A stretch of DNA of 36,927 nt from an uncultured Lachnospiraceae bacterium (GTDB lineage: Bacteria; Bacillota; Clostridia; Lachnospirales; Lachnospiraceae): positions 1-36,927 of the forward strand of contig CACXMK010000016.1 of assembly GCA_902768735.1 (NCBI GenBank). The letters run 5' to 3'. The notes beneath the pieces were generated by a model. That model had not been told where the DNA came from. It did no database searches and saw nothing but the letters and a program-made list of their open reading frames with translations. The position numbers and the translations under genes were made by a program. Positions 7,879 through 15,355 of the stretch are shown here, piece after piece (positions within the stretch are counted from its first letter, which is position 1; the number at the start of each line of letters is the position of its first letter).

Positions 7879-7930
7879 AACTGTAAGAGCATCAACTGTA
7901 AGAACATCAATTTGTAATCATAAACTGTAA
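7879..7930 (+). repeat. Short tandem repeats, 15-base unit, between hydrolase and EFR1 genes
   Basis: Two units, 7879-7893 and 7894-7908, differ at one base (AACTGTAAGAGCATC and AACTGTAAGAACATC). Two degenerate relatives follow at 7909-7922 and 7923-7930. The units continue the hydrolase reading frame beyond its TGA and end at TAA 7915. They lie just upstream of the ribosome site of the next gene. Confidence 0.6.
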
Positions 7931-7949
7931 TAGGAGTAAGGAGAACAAC

Positions 7950-8783
7950 ATGAAGATCAAGAGCGTATGCGCAGTATATTTCAGCCCGGCGGGCAGCACG
8001 AAGTCAGTTGCGGAGCGTATTGCCGGGACGGTCGCGGCAGCTTTGGAAGTCCCTTTCCGCAGTATCGACTTTACGCTGCCTTCAGCGAGAACGGAGAAGT
8101 ACCGGTTCCCTTCTGACGAACTGGTCGTCTTTGGCACGCCTACTTACGCGGGGCGGATCCCGAATAAGGCGCTTCCGTTTGTGCAGGAACTGTTTGAGGG
8201 AGAGGGGACGCCTGCGGTCTCGATCGTGACATACGGCAACCGGAATTTTGACAGTTCCCTGACGGAACTGGTAGAGGAGATGGGGAAGAACGGATTTGCG
8301 GTGTTCGCTGCAGCCGCATGGGCCTGCAGACATGTGTTCTCACCGAAGATCGCGCCCGGAAGACCTGATGAAGCCGATCTTTCAAAGATCGACACGTTCG
8401 CGAAAGAGTGCGCGGCAAGGATCTGTGCCGGCGATGCAGGCAGCTTTAAAGCGCCGGTTATCCGCGGCGGAGAGCCGGTGGCGCCCTACTATGTGCCCAA
8501 GGGCGTGGACGGACAGCCCGCGAAGTTCCTTAAGGCGAAGCCCCTGACGGATGCCGCGAAGTGCACAAACTGCGGGATCTGTGCAAAGGTATGTCCGATG
8601 GGCTCCGTTTCCTTCGAAGACTATTCCGTTGTGACCGGCGTCTGTATTAAGTGCCAGGCCTGCGTCGTAAAATGCCCTGAGGGAGCGAAGTACTTCGACG
8701 ACGCGGCATTCCTTTCCCACGTGCAGATGCTCGAGCAGAACTTCACGCGAAGAAGCGAGCCGGAGTGTTTCTTTGGAGAGTAA
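7950..8783 (+). CDS. EFR1-type protein: flavodoxin-like domain fused to two [4Fe-4S] ferredoxin motifs
   Basis: A 277-residue cytoplasmic electron carrier. Residues 1-160 form a flavodoxin-like domain: YFSPAGSTKSVAERIA is the FMN phosphate-binding loop, and VVFGTPTYAGRIPNKA and VTYGNRNFDSSLTEL are the two other flavin loops. Residues 205-215 (CTNCGICAKVC) and 232-242 (CIKCQACVVKC) are two complete C-x2-C-x2-C-x3-C motifs, each followed by proline, as in bacterial 2[4Fe-4S] ferredoxins. Such fusions shuttle electrons between flavin and iron-sulfur partners in anaerobes; the partner is not visible nearby. AAGGAG lies 7 bases before the ATG. It is probably transcribed on its own or with the hydrolase 77 bases upstream, and is closed by the large hairpin at 8843. 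Confidence 0.9.
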   Translation: MKIKSVCAVYFSPAGSTKSVAERIAGTVAAALEVPFRSIDFTLPSARTEKYRFPSDELVVFGTPTYAGRIPNKALPFVQELFEGEGTPAVSIVTYGNRNFDSSLTELVEEMGKNGFAVFAAAAWACRHVFSPKIAPGRPDEADLSKIDTFAKECAARICAGDAGSFKAPVIRGGEPVAPYYVPKGVDGQPAKFLKAKPLTDAAKCTNCGICAKVCPMGSVSFEDYSVVTGVCIKCQACVVKCPEGAKYFDDAAFLSHVQMLEQNFTRRSEPECFFGE

Positions 8784-8842
8784 TGCTTGAGTGATGCTTT
8801 GGCGAATAAGCCGGAGCGGTAGTGGAGAGAGAATAAACAGAA

Positions 8843-8940
8843 CACCTCAAAAAGACCGTCTATATACACGTAGGAGCGACTTTAGTCTCGAAGTAGCGTG
8901 GAGCTCCGAAGTGTGATATAGACGGTCTTTCTATGAGGTG
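8843..8940. terminator. Large bidirectional hairpin between convergent genes
   Basis: An imperfect inverted repeat of about 98 bases. CACCTCA (8843-8849) pairs with TGAGGTG (8934-8940), and a perfect 15-base arm (8851-8865) pairs with 8916-8930. ACAC/GTGTG extends it with one bulge. The 40-base interior contains GACTTTAGTC (8878-8887) and the palindrome GGAGCTCC (8900-8907). It ends 10 bases short of the minus-strand DUF815 stop, and TTTTTGAGG follows it on that strand, as in a terminator. Confidence 0.65.
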
Positions 8941-8949
8941 CTGTGCTGT

Positions 8950-10281
8950 TCACTCCTTTGCGTTCCCGACGAGGAAGTTGATGAACTGCTGCGCGGTGCG
9001 GCCCGAGGCGCCTCCGCTGCGGAGCTCCCACTGGTTGGCCTTAAGCGCCAGTTCCTCTTCCGAGAGTTTGATCTGTGGATACCGCTTGGTAAGTTCGCTG
9101 ACAATGTGCAGGTATTCCTGGTGCGACGGCTTCAGGTAGCCGATCGTGACGCCGAATCGCGCGACAAGGGAGAGCTTCTCCTGTACGGTGTCGCTTCTGT
9201 GCATCTCGTCGTCCGATCTGTCATTTCGGTCGGTCCAGGTCTCGCGGATGATATGCCGTCTGTTGGACGTCGCGTAGATCAAAACATTCTCCGGCTTGGT
9301 CTCCAGCCCGCCCTCGATCACGGCTTTGAGATACTTGTATTCGATCTCAAATTCCTCAAAGGAGAGGTCGTCCATATAGATGATGAAGCGGTAATTCCGG
9401 TTCTTGATCTCGGTGATGATCCGCTGAAGGTCTTTGAACTGGTGCTTGTAGACCTCGATCATACGAAGGCCCTGGTCGTAGTAACGGTTCAGGATCGCTT
9501 TGATACTGGTGGATTTGCCTGTTCCCGCATCTCCGTAAAGGAGCACGTTGTTGGCCATCCTGCCGTGCACGAACGCCTCCGTGTTGGCGATGAGCTTCTG
9601 CTTCTGGAGTTCGTAGCCGATGAGGTCGTCGAGCTGCACGTCGCTGGTCGCCGTGATCGGGATCAGGAACTCCTCCTCCTTGTTTTCGTCGTTCACACGG
9701 AAAGCTTTGTTGAGACCGAACTTTCCCACGCCGTATTCTTTGTAAAACCCGGTGATGATATCGTAAAGCTGCTGTTCGGGAGCTTCGCTGCCTTCCTTAT
9801 TCTCCACCGACTCGATCCGCGCGCTGAGTTCCTGTACCTTCTCGCTGACGCTCCGGTTGAATACCCGCTCCGGTTTTCCGACCGCGGTGTAGTTCTCCAG
9901 GATCGAGAAGCAGTCTATGCCCAGTGCGCTTTCAATTCTGTCGAAGTCATAATTGAACAGTTCCCGGAAGATCCTGAAATCGTTGAGGGCGAAGGCATTG
10001 ACGCTGCCTTTGTTGGGACCGACTTTCTCGGAGACCAGCGTGAACGGCGTCTCCGTCGTGGCAATCAGGTACGCCAGATAGTTGTGCCAGAGATTCTTAT
10101 TAAATCCGTATTTGGTGGCGAGGTCCAGCAGACGGTGTACCTGCTCGTAGATCTCGCCGATCAGGTCTTCTCTGTCATAGGAACCTTCGTCAAAGCGGCG
10201 GCAGATCTCCGCGAGGCAGTGCAGGATACTTTCTTCTCCGATCCCTCTGTAAATGATCAGCTTGGATGTCAGACGGTACAT
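8950..10281 (-). CDS. DUF815 family AAA-like ATPase
   Basis: A 443-residue P-loop ATPase of the DUF815 family, cytoplasmic, function not established. The N-terminal 200 residues are helical and family-specific. The ATPase core starts near residue 212 ([13 protein letters not shown]). Walker A is GDAGTGKS (250-257), Walker B is [12 protein letters not shown] (299-310) and the sensor region reads [14 protein letters not shown] (336-349), then GRTAQQF near the end, all as in the family. ATG 10281 has AAGGAG seven bases before it. The gene is divergent from the DUF1846 gene, and the two share one promoter region with a central dyad, so they may be regulated together. The end lies 10 bases from the large convergent hairpin. 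Confidence 0.9.
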   Translation of the reverse strand: MYRLTSKLIIYRGIGEESILHCLAEICRRFDEGSYDREDLIGEIYEQVHRLLDLATKYGFNKNLWHNYLAYLIATTETPFTLVSEKVGPNKGSVNAFALNDFRIFRELFNYDFDRIESALGIDCFSILENYTAVGKPERVFNRSVSEKVQELSARIESVENKEGSEAPEQQLYDIITGFYKEYGVGKFGLNKAFRVNDENKEEEFLIPITATSDVQLDDLIGYELQKQKLIANTEAFVHGRMANNVLLYGDAGTGKSTSIKAILNRYYDQGLRMIEVYKHQFKDLQRIITEIKNRNYRFIIYMDDLSFEEFEIEYKYLKAVIEGGLETKPENVLIYATSNRRHIIRETWTDRNDRSDDEMHRSDTVQEKLSLVARFGVTIGYLKPSHQEYLHIVSELTKRYPQIKLSEEELALKANQWELRSGGASGRTAQQFINFLVGNAKE

Positions 10282-10366
10282 ATGTAGCTCCTTTTGATAA
10301 ATTGTTAAGGCGCGTTCAGAAGCGCTTTTACATCGTTCAGCCGGCGATCCGCCAAACTATGACTGA

Positions 10367-10395
10367 ATTATACATTTTGTGGTTTTTTACTTCAA
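10367..10395 (-). promoter_or_regulatory. Promoter of the DUF815 gene
   Basis: On the minus strand TTGAAG (10390-10395) and TATAAT (10367-10372) are separated by exactly 17 bases. The leader would be about 80 bases. The -35 box lies in the middle of the dyad at 10378-10406. Confidence 0.65.
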
Positions 10396-10406
10396 TAGAA
10401 ACCACA
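10378..10406. promoter_or_regulatory. Dyad (operator-like) between two divergent promoters
   Basis: Perfect 8-base inverted arms TGTGGTTT (10378-10385) and AAACCACA (10399-10406) with a 13-base centre. The centre coincides with the -35 boxes of both divergent promoters. A protein bound here would block both. As RNA it would be an odd place for a terminator, since no gene ends nearby. Confidence 0.5.
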
Positions 10407-10419
10407 TTTGAGCTATAAT
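10391..10419 (+). promoter_or_regulatory. Promoter of the DUF1846 gene
   Basis: A perfect TATAAT (10414-10419) with a poor -35, TTCAAT (10391-10396), 17 bases upstream. The start of RNA would be near 10426, leaving a leader of about 75 bases that can form a small GC-rich hairpin around 10440-10475. Confidence 0.55.
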
Positions 10420-10501
10420 ACTCGATAGTTGTGTTTTTGCGGGAGGGGCCTGTGCCCTGCCTGCGCATACAGGACCATGGCAAAGAGAGGTGAGCAAAGC
10501 A

Positions 10502-11986
10502 ATGCAGATCGGATTTGATAACAACAAGTATTTAAAGACGCAGTCAGCACATATCAGAGAGAGGATAGCGCAGTTCGGCGGCAAGCTCTATCTGGAGTTC
10601 GGCGGCAAACTCTTTGATGATTATCATGCTTCCAGAGTGCTCCCCGGTTTTCAGCCCGATTCCAAGATAACGATGCTCTATGAGCTCAGGGACCAGGCGG
10701 AGATCGTCGTCGCGATCAATGCGGCGGACATTGAGAAAAACAAAGTCAGGGGCGATCTTGGCATCACTTATGACGAGGATGTTCTGCGCCTTGTAGATGC
10801 TTTCAAAAAGAATGGCCTCTTTGTTGGAAGTGTTGTTCTCACCCGCTTTGCGAACCAGCCGACTGCTTTAAACTATGAGAAAAGACTGCAGTCACTCGGG
10901 CTCAAAGTCTACCGCCACTATCCCATCGCCGGTTATCCGGTGGACATCCCGCGCATCTGCAGCGACGAAGGCTACGGTCGAAACGATTATATCGAGACCG
11001 AAAGACCTCTCGTCGTCGTGACCGCTCCCGGTCCCGGCAGCGGAAAGATGGCTACCTGTCTCTCCCAGCTCTATCACGAGAACCGCCGCGGCATCAAGGC
11101 CGGCTACGCCAAATTCGAGACATTTCCGGTCTGGAACCTGCCTCTGCGGCATCCGGTAAACCTCGCCTACGAGGCGGCAACCGCCGATCTGGATGACATC
11201 AATATGATCGACCCCTTCCATCTGGAAGCGTACGGCAAGACCTGCATCAACTACAACCGCGATGTGGAAGTGTTCCCGCTTCTCAACGCGATCTTCGAGA
11301 AGATCTACGGCGAATCTCCTTATAAGTCACCCACCGATATGGGCGTCAACATGGTCGGTTACTGCATCAGCGACGACGAGGTCTGCAGAAAAGCCGCGAG
11401 ACAGGAGATCATCCGCCGCTACTACGACGCGCAGTGCGAAGTCCGCAAAGGAAATGCCTCGGAAGAACCCGCCCACAAGATCGAACTTCTTATGAAGAAA
11501 TCCGGGATCGATGTCTCCGAGCGTTCCGTCGTGCAGGCAGCGCTCCTCAACGCGGAAAAGACAGGCGCCCCTGCTGCCGCAATGGAAATGGCGGACGGCA
11601 CGATTTTGACAGGGCGCACATCGGCGCTCCTCGGAGCATCCTCCGCGCTGCTTCTGAACGCGTTGAAGCGCCTTGCGGGGATCGAAGACAGCGTCAAGCT
11701 GATCAGCCCCGGCATTATCGCGCCGATCATGGAGATGAAGATCGACCACCTCGGAAGCGACAATACGTCGCTCCTGCATCTGAACGAGCTTTTGATCGCG
11801 CTGGCTATAGCGGGTGTGACTGATCCCAACGCGAAGGCGGCGATCGACCAGCTCGAGAACCTCAAGGGCCTGGAGGTCCACTCCTCCGTGATCCTCTCGC
11901 AGATCGACTCTGGCGTTTTCAAAAAGCTCGGCGTCAATCTTACCTGTGAGCCGCAGTATGAGAGCAACAAACTGTATCAGAAATGA
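10502..11986 (+). CDS. DUF1846 family protein
   Basis: A 494-residue cytoplasmic protein of the DUF1846 family, known in many Firmicutes but without an assigned reaction. It opens with IGFDNNKYLKTQSAHIRERI and LYLEFGGKLFDDYHASRVLPGF, both characteristic. Around residue 175 is VVTAPGPGSGKMATCLSQLYHE, which looks like a nucleotide-binding P-loop (GPGSGK). ATG 10502 is chosen because AGAGAGGTGA lies eight bases before it; a GTG at 10490 falls inside that site. Intact and full length. Its neighbours are a divergent DUF815 ATPase and a downstream glucokinase gene with its own promoter. The P-loop suggests an ATP-using activity; beyond that I would not go. Confidence 0.9.
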   Translation: MQIGFDNNKYLKTQSAHIRERIAQFGGKLYLEFGGKLFDDYHASRVLPGFQPDSKITMLYELRDQAEIVVAINAADIEKNKVRGDLGITYDEDVLRLVDAFKKNGLFVGSVVLTRFANQPTALNYEKRLQSLGLKVYRHYPIAGYPVDIPRICSDEGYGRNDYIETERPLVVVTAPGPGSGKMATCLSQLYHENRRGIKAGYAKFETFPVWNLPLRHPVNLAYEAATADLDDINMIDPFHLEAYGKTCINYNRDVEVFPLLNAIFEKIYGESPYKSPTDMGVNMVGYCISDDEVCRKAARQEIIRRYYDAQCEVRKGNASEEPAHKIELLMKKSGIDVSERSVVQAALLNAEKTGAPAAAMEMADGTILTGRTSALLGASSALLLNALKRLAGIEDSVKLISPGIIAPIMEMKIDHLGSDNTSLLHLNELLIALAIAGVTDPNAKAAIDQLENLKGLEVHSSVILSQIDSGVFKKLGVNLTCEPQYESNKLYQK

Positions 11987-12016
11987 TACGTTTTCGTGAT
12001 CGATTTTTTGTTTTTT
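11985..12016 (+). terminator. Probable terminator after the DUF1846 gene
   Basis: A short hairpin (GAT-ACG, TTTT loop, CGT-G-ATC, 11985-12001) overlapping the stop codon, followed by two runs of six T at 12004-12009 and 12011-12016. The stem is weak but the T tracts are convincing. Confidence 0.5.
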
Positions 12017-12093
12017 GGCACTGAAAGACCTGTTACGAAATGCGCTGATTTATGCACACAGATATTACCGCTGTAGCGTAAGACCACGAAATA

Positions 12094-12102
12094 TGGTAAA
12101 AT
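12094..12102 (+). promoter_or_regulatory. Extended -10 promoter for the glucokinase gene
   Basis: TGGTAAAAT is an extended -10 box (TGn plus TAAAAT) about 50 bases before the ATG. No good -35 is present. A TATACT at 12112-12117 is an alternative. Confidence 0.4.
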
Positions 12103-12154
12103 GTTAACGGGTATACTATTGGGGCAATCGTAATTGCGAACAGGGGGTAATTCT

Positions 12155-13102
12155 ATGAAACCTTATGCATTCGGCGTAGATATTGGCGGTACCACAGTTA
12201 AGATCGGCTTCTTCACCTCGGAAGGGAAATTCATCGAGCACTGGGAGATTCCTACACGCAAGGATGACGGCGGAGGGAAGATCCTTCCCGATATCGCCAA
12301 GGCGATCGTGAAGAAACTCAAGGAGCACGACCTCACCGTTGACGATCTCGAGGGTGTGGGTGTCGGCGTTCCCGGCCCGGTCGTGGCAGGCGGCATTGTC
12401 AATAAATGTGTGAATCTGGGATGGGATGTCGTCGATGTCAGGACGCAGCTGTCGGATCTTTTGGGCGGCGTTCCCGTTGAAGTTGCTAATGATGCCAATG
12501 TCGCGGCGCTCGGCGAGCAGTGGAACGGCGGCGGTAAGGGACATGACAACGTTGTCATGGTGACGCTTGGCACGGGCGTCGGAGGCGGCATCGTCATAAA
12601 CGGAAAGATCCTTCCCGGTGTACACGGCGCAGCCGGAGAGATCGGCCATATGAAGGTCAAGGAAGGCGAGACTGCGACCTGCGGATGCGGAAAGAAGGGA
12701 TGCCTTGAGCAGTACGGCTCTGCGACCGGTGTTGTCCGCCTTGCCAAGATAGCGCTGGCCAACAATCCTGACGCAGATTCTGCGCTCAGGAAACTCGATC
12801 CGCTTACTGCAAAGGACGTTTTCGACTATGCAAAGACAGGTGACGAGCTCTCCCTGCAGATCGTGGATGAAGTCGGCAAGATGCTTGGTGAAGCGATCGC
12901 ACACATTACCTGCGTTCTCGATCCGGACGTCGTCGTGATCGGCGGCGGCGTATCAAAGGCAGGCCAGATCCTTCTGGACGCGGTCCTCAAACACTATACG
13001 CCCGCAGCGTTCCACGCAAGCCGCCACTCTGATTTCAAACTGGCTGTCCTCGGAAACGACGCCGGCATGTACGGAGCGGTGAGAATGATCCTGAATAAAT
13101 AA
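12155..13102 (+). CDS. glcK: ROK family glucokinase
   Basis: A 315-residue cytoplasmic sugar kinase that phosphorylates glucose with ATP as the first step of glycolysis. The phosphate-binding motif DIGGTTVK (9-16), the catalytic NDANVAALGE region (Asp113), the ATP-binding LGTGVGGG (138-145), the conserved GEIGHM (His165) and the zinc site CGCGKKGCLEQ (Cys176, 178, 183) are all present and in order, which matches Gram-positive GlcK. ATG 12155 has AGGGGG eight bases before it; a TTG at 12134 in frame has none. It stands alone between the DUF1846 gene and a strong terminator. ROK kinases for other sugars are possible, but the length and motif set favour glucose. Confidence 0.93.
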   Translation: MKPYAFGVDIGGTTVKIGFFTSEGKFIEHWEIPTRKDDGGGKILPDIAKAIVKKLKEHDLTVDDLEGVGVGVPGPVVAGGIVNKCVNLGWDVVDVRTQLSDLLGGVPVEVANDANVAALGEQWNGGGKGHDNVVMVTLGTGVGGGIVINGKILPGVHGAAGEIGHMKVKEGETATCGCGKKGCLEQYGSATGVVRLAKIALANNPDADSALRKLDPLTAKDVFDYAKTGDELSLQIVDEVGKMLGEAIAHITCVLDPDVVVIGGGVSKAGQILLDAVLKHYTPAAFHASRHSDFKLAVLGNDAGMYGAVRMILNK

Positions 13103-13125
13103 ACAGTTTAGTGAAACTGATCACG

Positions 13126-13157
13126 AAAAGAGCCGGGGACTTATCCCCGGCTCTTTT
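13126..13157. terminator. Strong bidirectional terminator between glcK and rqcH
   Basis: Perfect 14-base arms (13126-13139 and 13144-13157) around a CTTA loop, with AAAA on one side and TTTTTT on the other, so it works for both the plus-strand glucokinase and the convergent minus-strand gene. Confidence 0.9.
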
Positions 13158-13167
13158 TTGTGCGATA

Positions 13168-13203
13168 TGCGATCAATCGCATCTCGTGCTTGCACGAAGA
13201 TGC
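13168..13203. repeat. Overlapping small inverted repeats downstream of rqcH
   Basis: TGCGAT/ATCGCA (13168-13181, two-base loop) overlaps by three bases with GCATCT-CGTGC/GCACG-A-AGATGC (13179-13203, two-base loop, one bulge). They exclude one another as structures. They lie between the rqcH stop and the strong terminator; no gene is present in 13103-13254. Confidence 0.5.
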
Positions 13204-13254
13204 ACCCCGCGGCCAACGGTCAATCGCAGTAGAAGTATCCTGCTCGATTTCTTC

Positions 13255-15093
13255 TTACTCCACCTCTTTGAGCTCTGCGATATACGCCTTCGCGAGGATC
13301 GAGTAGTTCGTGTAATAGACGACGAAGCCTGGCTTCGAACCGCCGGGCTTTTTGACATTTCTCCTAAGGAGATAGTCGATCTCCACCTTGCCCTGTTCAC
13401 GGCCCGCTGAGTACCAGGCGGCCAGCGAAGCGGCTTCCTCAAAGGTTCGGTCCGGGATCTCTTCCATGGGCTTACCACCGGCGCGCAGGATCACGTGGGA
13501 GCCCGGCATATCGTTGGCGTGGAACCAGACATCGTCCGGGTCCGCGAAATGGAATGTCAGAGCGTCATTCTGTGTATTGTTCTTCCCTACGTAAATATCG
13601 TATCCATCGCTGCTTATATAGTGCAGAGGCTTGCTGACGGGAGTGCGGGCTTTTCCCTTTTTGCCGGAACCGGACTTGTCTGATCCGGGCTTTTTCTTTG
13701 CGCCGCCTCCGGTGTGCCTGCGCACCAGGCCGCTGTCCTCGAGTTCCTGCCGGATCTGCGAGAGGTCGCCCTCGTTCGTGGCGAGGTCGAGAGAGACGCG
13801 GATACTCTCCAGGTGGTCGATCTCTGACTTGACTTCTGCGGTCAGCGCGGTCAGCGCCTCATTCGTTCTCTTGAGCTTCGTATACCTGTCAAAATACTTC
13901 TTCGCATTCTGTGTCGGCGTGAGGGTGGGATCCAGCGGGACATGGATCTTTTCACCGGTGTAATAGTTGTCCAGTTCGCAGGACTTTGCGCCGGCAGGGA
14001 CCGAATAGCCGTACGCGTTGAGGAGTTCCCCGTAGACTCTGTACTTGTCCCTTTTCTCGGTGTCTTTGATCTGCTTTACCTGCAGGTCATATTTGTGAAT
14101 GTCGCGCTCGAGGATCGTCTGCACGACGCGGCGAAGATCCGCCGACCTTTGCCGGATCCGGGTCACCTCGTTCTTCTGCGCATAGAACGTCTCGAGAAGC
14201 TCGGACATGGAGTCGAACCGGACTTCTTTGAACCGCTCCGGAAAATCGGCGAAGATCCGCATGGGAACAGCCGAAAAACCTGCCGGCGCACCGAGGCGTC
14301 CGCCTTCTTCCTTCGTATAATAGATTGAGGGGCAAAAACGCCCTTCCTTTACGGAACGGATCAGCTCACTAAATGTGTTCCACAGGCCGGCGCGGTCCTC
14401 AGCGGTCATCGACGAGGCGCTCCGGTCATTTGAAAGCGCCGCGCGGTAGCAAAGTTCCTCGGCCATCTGCGTGGAAATACCCGTATAAGTGCTCATGAGA
14501 AGTTTGGCGGGAGCGACCTGCCGGCCTCGCATAAGGACGTCGAATCCTTCCTCCGTCTCATTGAGCGGATCCCTCTTGTTCCTTGTATCCGGGACAAAAT
14601 AGGGCCTGCCGGGAAGGACTTCCCGGACGGAGCTGACGAGAGCGGAGATGTGCTTGATACTGTCTACGATCTGCTCGTCGCTTCCAAGGAAAATGATGTT
14701 GCTGTGTTTTCCCATGAGTTCGATGACCAGCGTATGGCGGCACAGGTCGCCCATTTCGTCCAGATGCTCCACCTCAAAGCGGAGGATCCGCTCCAGGCCG
14801 GGCTGTGTGACGGAGATGACCCTCCCGTTCTGAAGATGCTTGCGAAGGAGCATGCAAAAAGCCGGCGCCTGAAGCGGCGCCTGCCGGTTTTTGGCAGTGA
14901 AATAGGCGAGCGGAAGAGATGCGTCCGCTGAGAGATAGAGCCGGCACTGCCCGCCGCCGCATTCCGCTGTCGGTTTTATTGTAAGGACCAGTTCATCGCG
15001 GTCCGTCTGAGCGATCTTATAGATCCTCGCGCCTGTGAGCCTGTCAGAGAATTCCTTGCAGAGACAGGCAGTAGTGATTCCGTCAAATGCCAT
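13255..15093 (-). CDS. rqcH: Rqc2 homolog RqcH (NFACT protein), ribosome quality control
   Basis: A 612-residue NFACT protein. In bacteria RqcH binds stalled 50S subunits with peptidyl-tRNA and recruits alanyl-tRNA to add alanine tails that mark the stalled chain for degradation. It starts with the typical MAFDGITTACLCKEF. The NFACT-N domain covers about residues 1-210, with GLERILRF (99-106) at the position of the Asp/Arg pair needed for tRNA recruitment (here Glu-Arg). A helical coiled-coil region follows (about 300-450), then a basic Gly/Ser/Lys linker (about 458-488), and the NFACT-R domain with YVGKNNTQND and DVWFHANDMPGSHVIL (501-536). The linker makes it about 40 residues longer than the Bacillus protein as I remember it. 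AAAGGA precedes the ATG. Confidence 0.93.
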   Translation of the reverse strand: MAFDGITTACLCKEFSDRLTGARIYKIAQTDRDELVLTIKPTAECGGGQCRLYLSADASLPLAYFTAKNRQAPLQAPAFCMLLRKHLQNGRVISVTQPGLERILRFEVEHLDEMGDLCRHTLVIELMGKHSNIIFLGSDEQIVDSIKHISALVSSVREVLPGRPYFVPDTRNKRDPLNETEEGFDVLMRGRQVAPAKLLMSTYTGISTQMAEELCYRAALSNDRSASSMTAEDRAGLWNTFSELIRSVKEGRFCPSIYYTKEEGGRLGAPAGFSAVPMRIFADFPERFKEVRFDSMSELLETFYAQKNEVTRIRQRSADLRRVVQTILERDIHKYDLQVKQIKDTEKRDKYRVYGELLNAYGYSVPAGAKSCELDNYYTGEKIHVPLDPTLTPTQNAKKYFDRYTKLKRTNEALTALTAEVKSEIDHLESIRVSLDLATNEGDLSQIRQELEDSGLVRRHTGGGAKKKPGSDKSGSGKKGKARTPVSKPLHYISSDGYDIYVGKNNTQNDALTFHFADPDDVWFHANDMPGSHVILRAGGKPMEEIPDRTFEEAASLAAWYSAGREQGKVEIDYLLRRNVKKPGGSKPGFVVYYTNYSILAKAYIAELKEVE

Positions 15094-15155
15094 GAAATAA
15101 TTCCTTTAGGAGATTGTGGATTTATAGGATCCTGAATACTACGAAACTGGATAAT

Positions 15156-15176
15156 AAGATCTAATAATTAGATCTT
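15156..15176. promoter_or_regulatory. 21-base perfect palindrome between rqcH and yicC
   Basis: Arms AAGATCTAAT (15156-15165) and ATTAGATCTT (15167-15176) around one central base. It lies 63 bases upstream of the rqcH start and about 110 bases upstream of the yicC promoter. The one-base centre makes it a better DNA-binding site than an RNA hairpin. Confidence 0.45.
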
Positions 15177-15206
15177 TGATACTTTGGAATGGTCCGTATT
15201 CCGCGC

Positions 15207-15223
15207 GCCGGCGTATGGCCGGC
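15207..15223. other. GC-rich hairpin upstream of yicC
   Basis: GCCGGC (15207-15212) and GCCGGC (15218-15223) around a five-base loop. It is upstream of the yicC promoter and has no T tract, so its role is unclear. Confidence 0.35.
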
Positions 15224-15285
15224 GGACAGGATTACAGAATCTGATTATATCACCTGTTTGCGACGTTCGGAAGGGCCTGCTTTTC

Positions 15286-15314
15286 TTTACAAAGACGGAA
15301 ATCCGCTGTAAAAT
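15286..15314 (+). promoter_or_regulatory. Sigma-A type promoter for yicC operon
   Basis: TTTACA (15286-15291), a 17-base spacer and TAAAAT (15309-15314). RNA would start near 15321, giving a leader of about 35 bases to the ATG at 15356 with GGAGG as ribosome site. Confidence 0.7.
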
Positions 15315-15355
15315 CGTGCATATATATCGTTTTTTATACGGAGGTCACAAAGATC

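Noticed and set aside
8938-10287. A 449-codon plus-strand open frame opposite the DUF815 gene
   Set aside because: The minus-strand reading shows intact Walker motifs, a good ribosome site and promoter; the plus reading has none.
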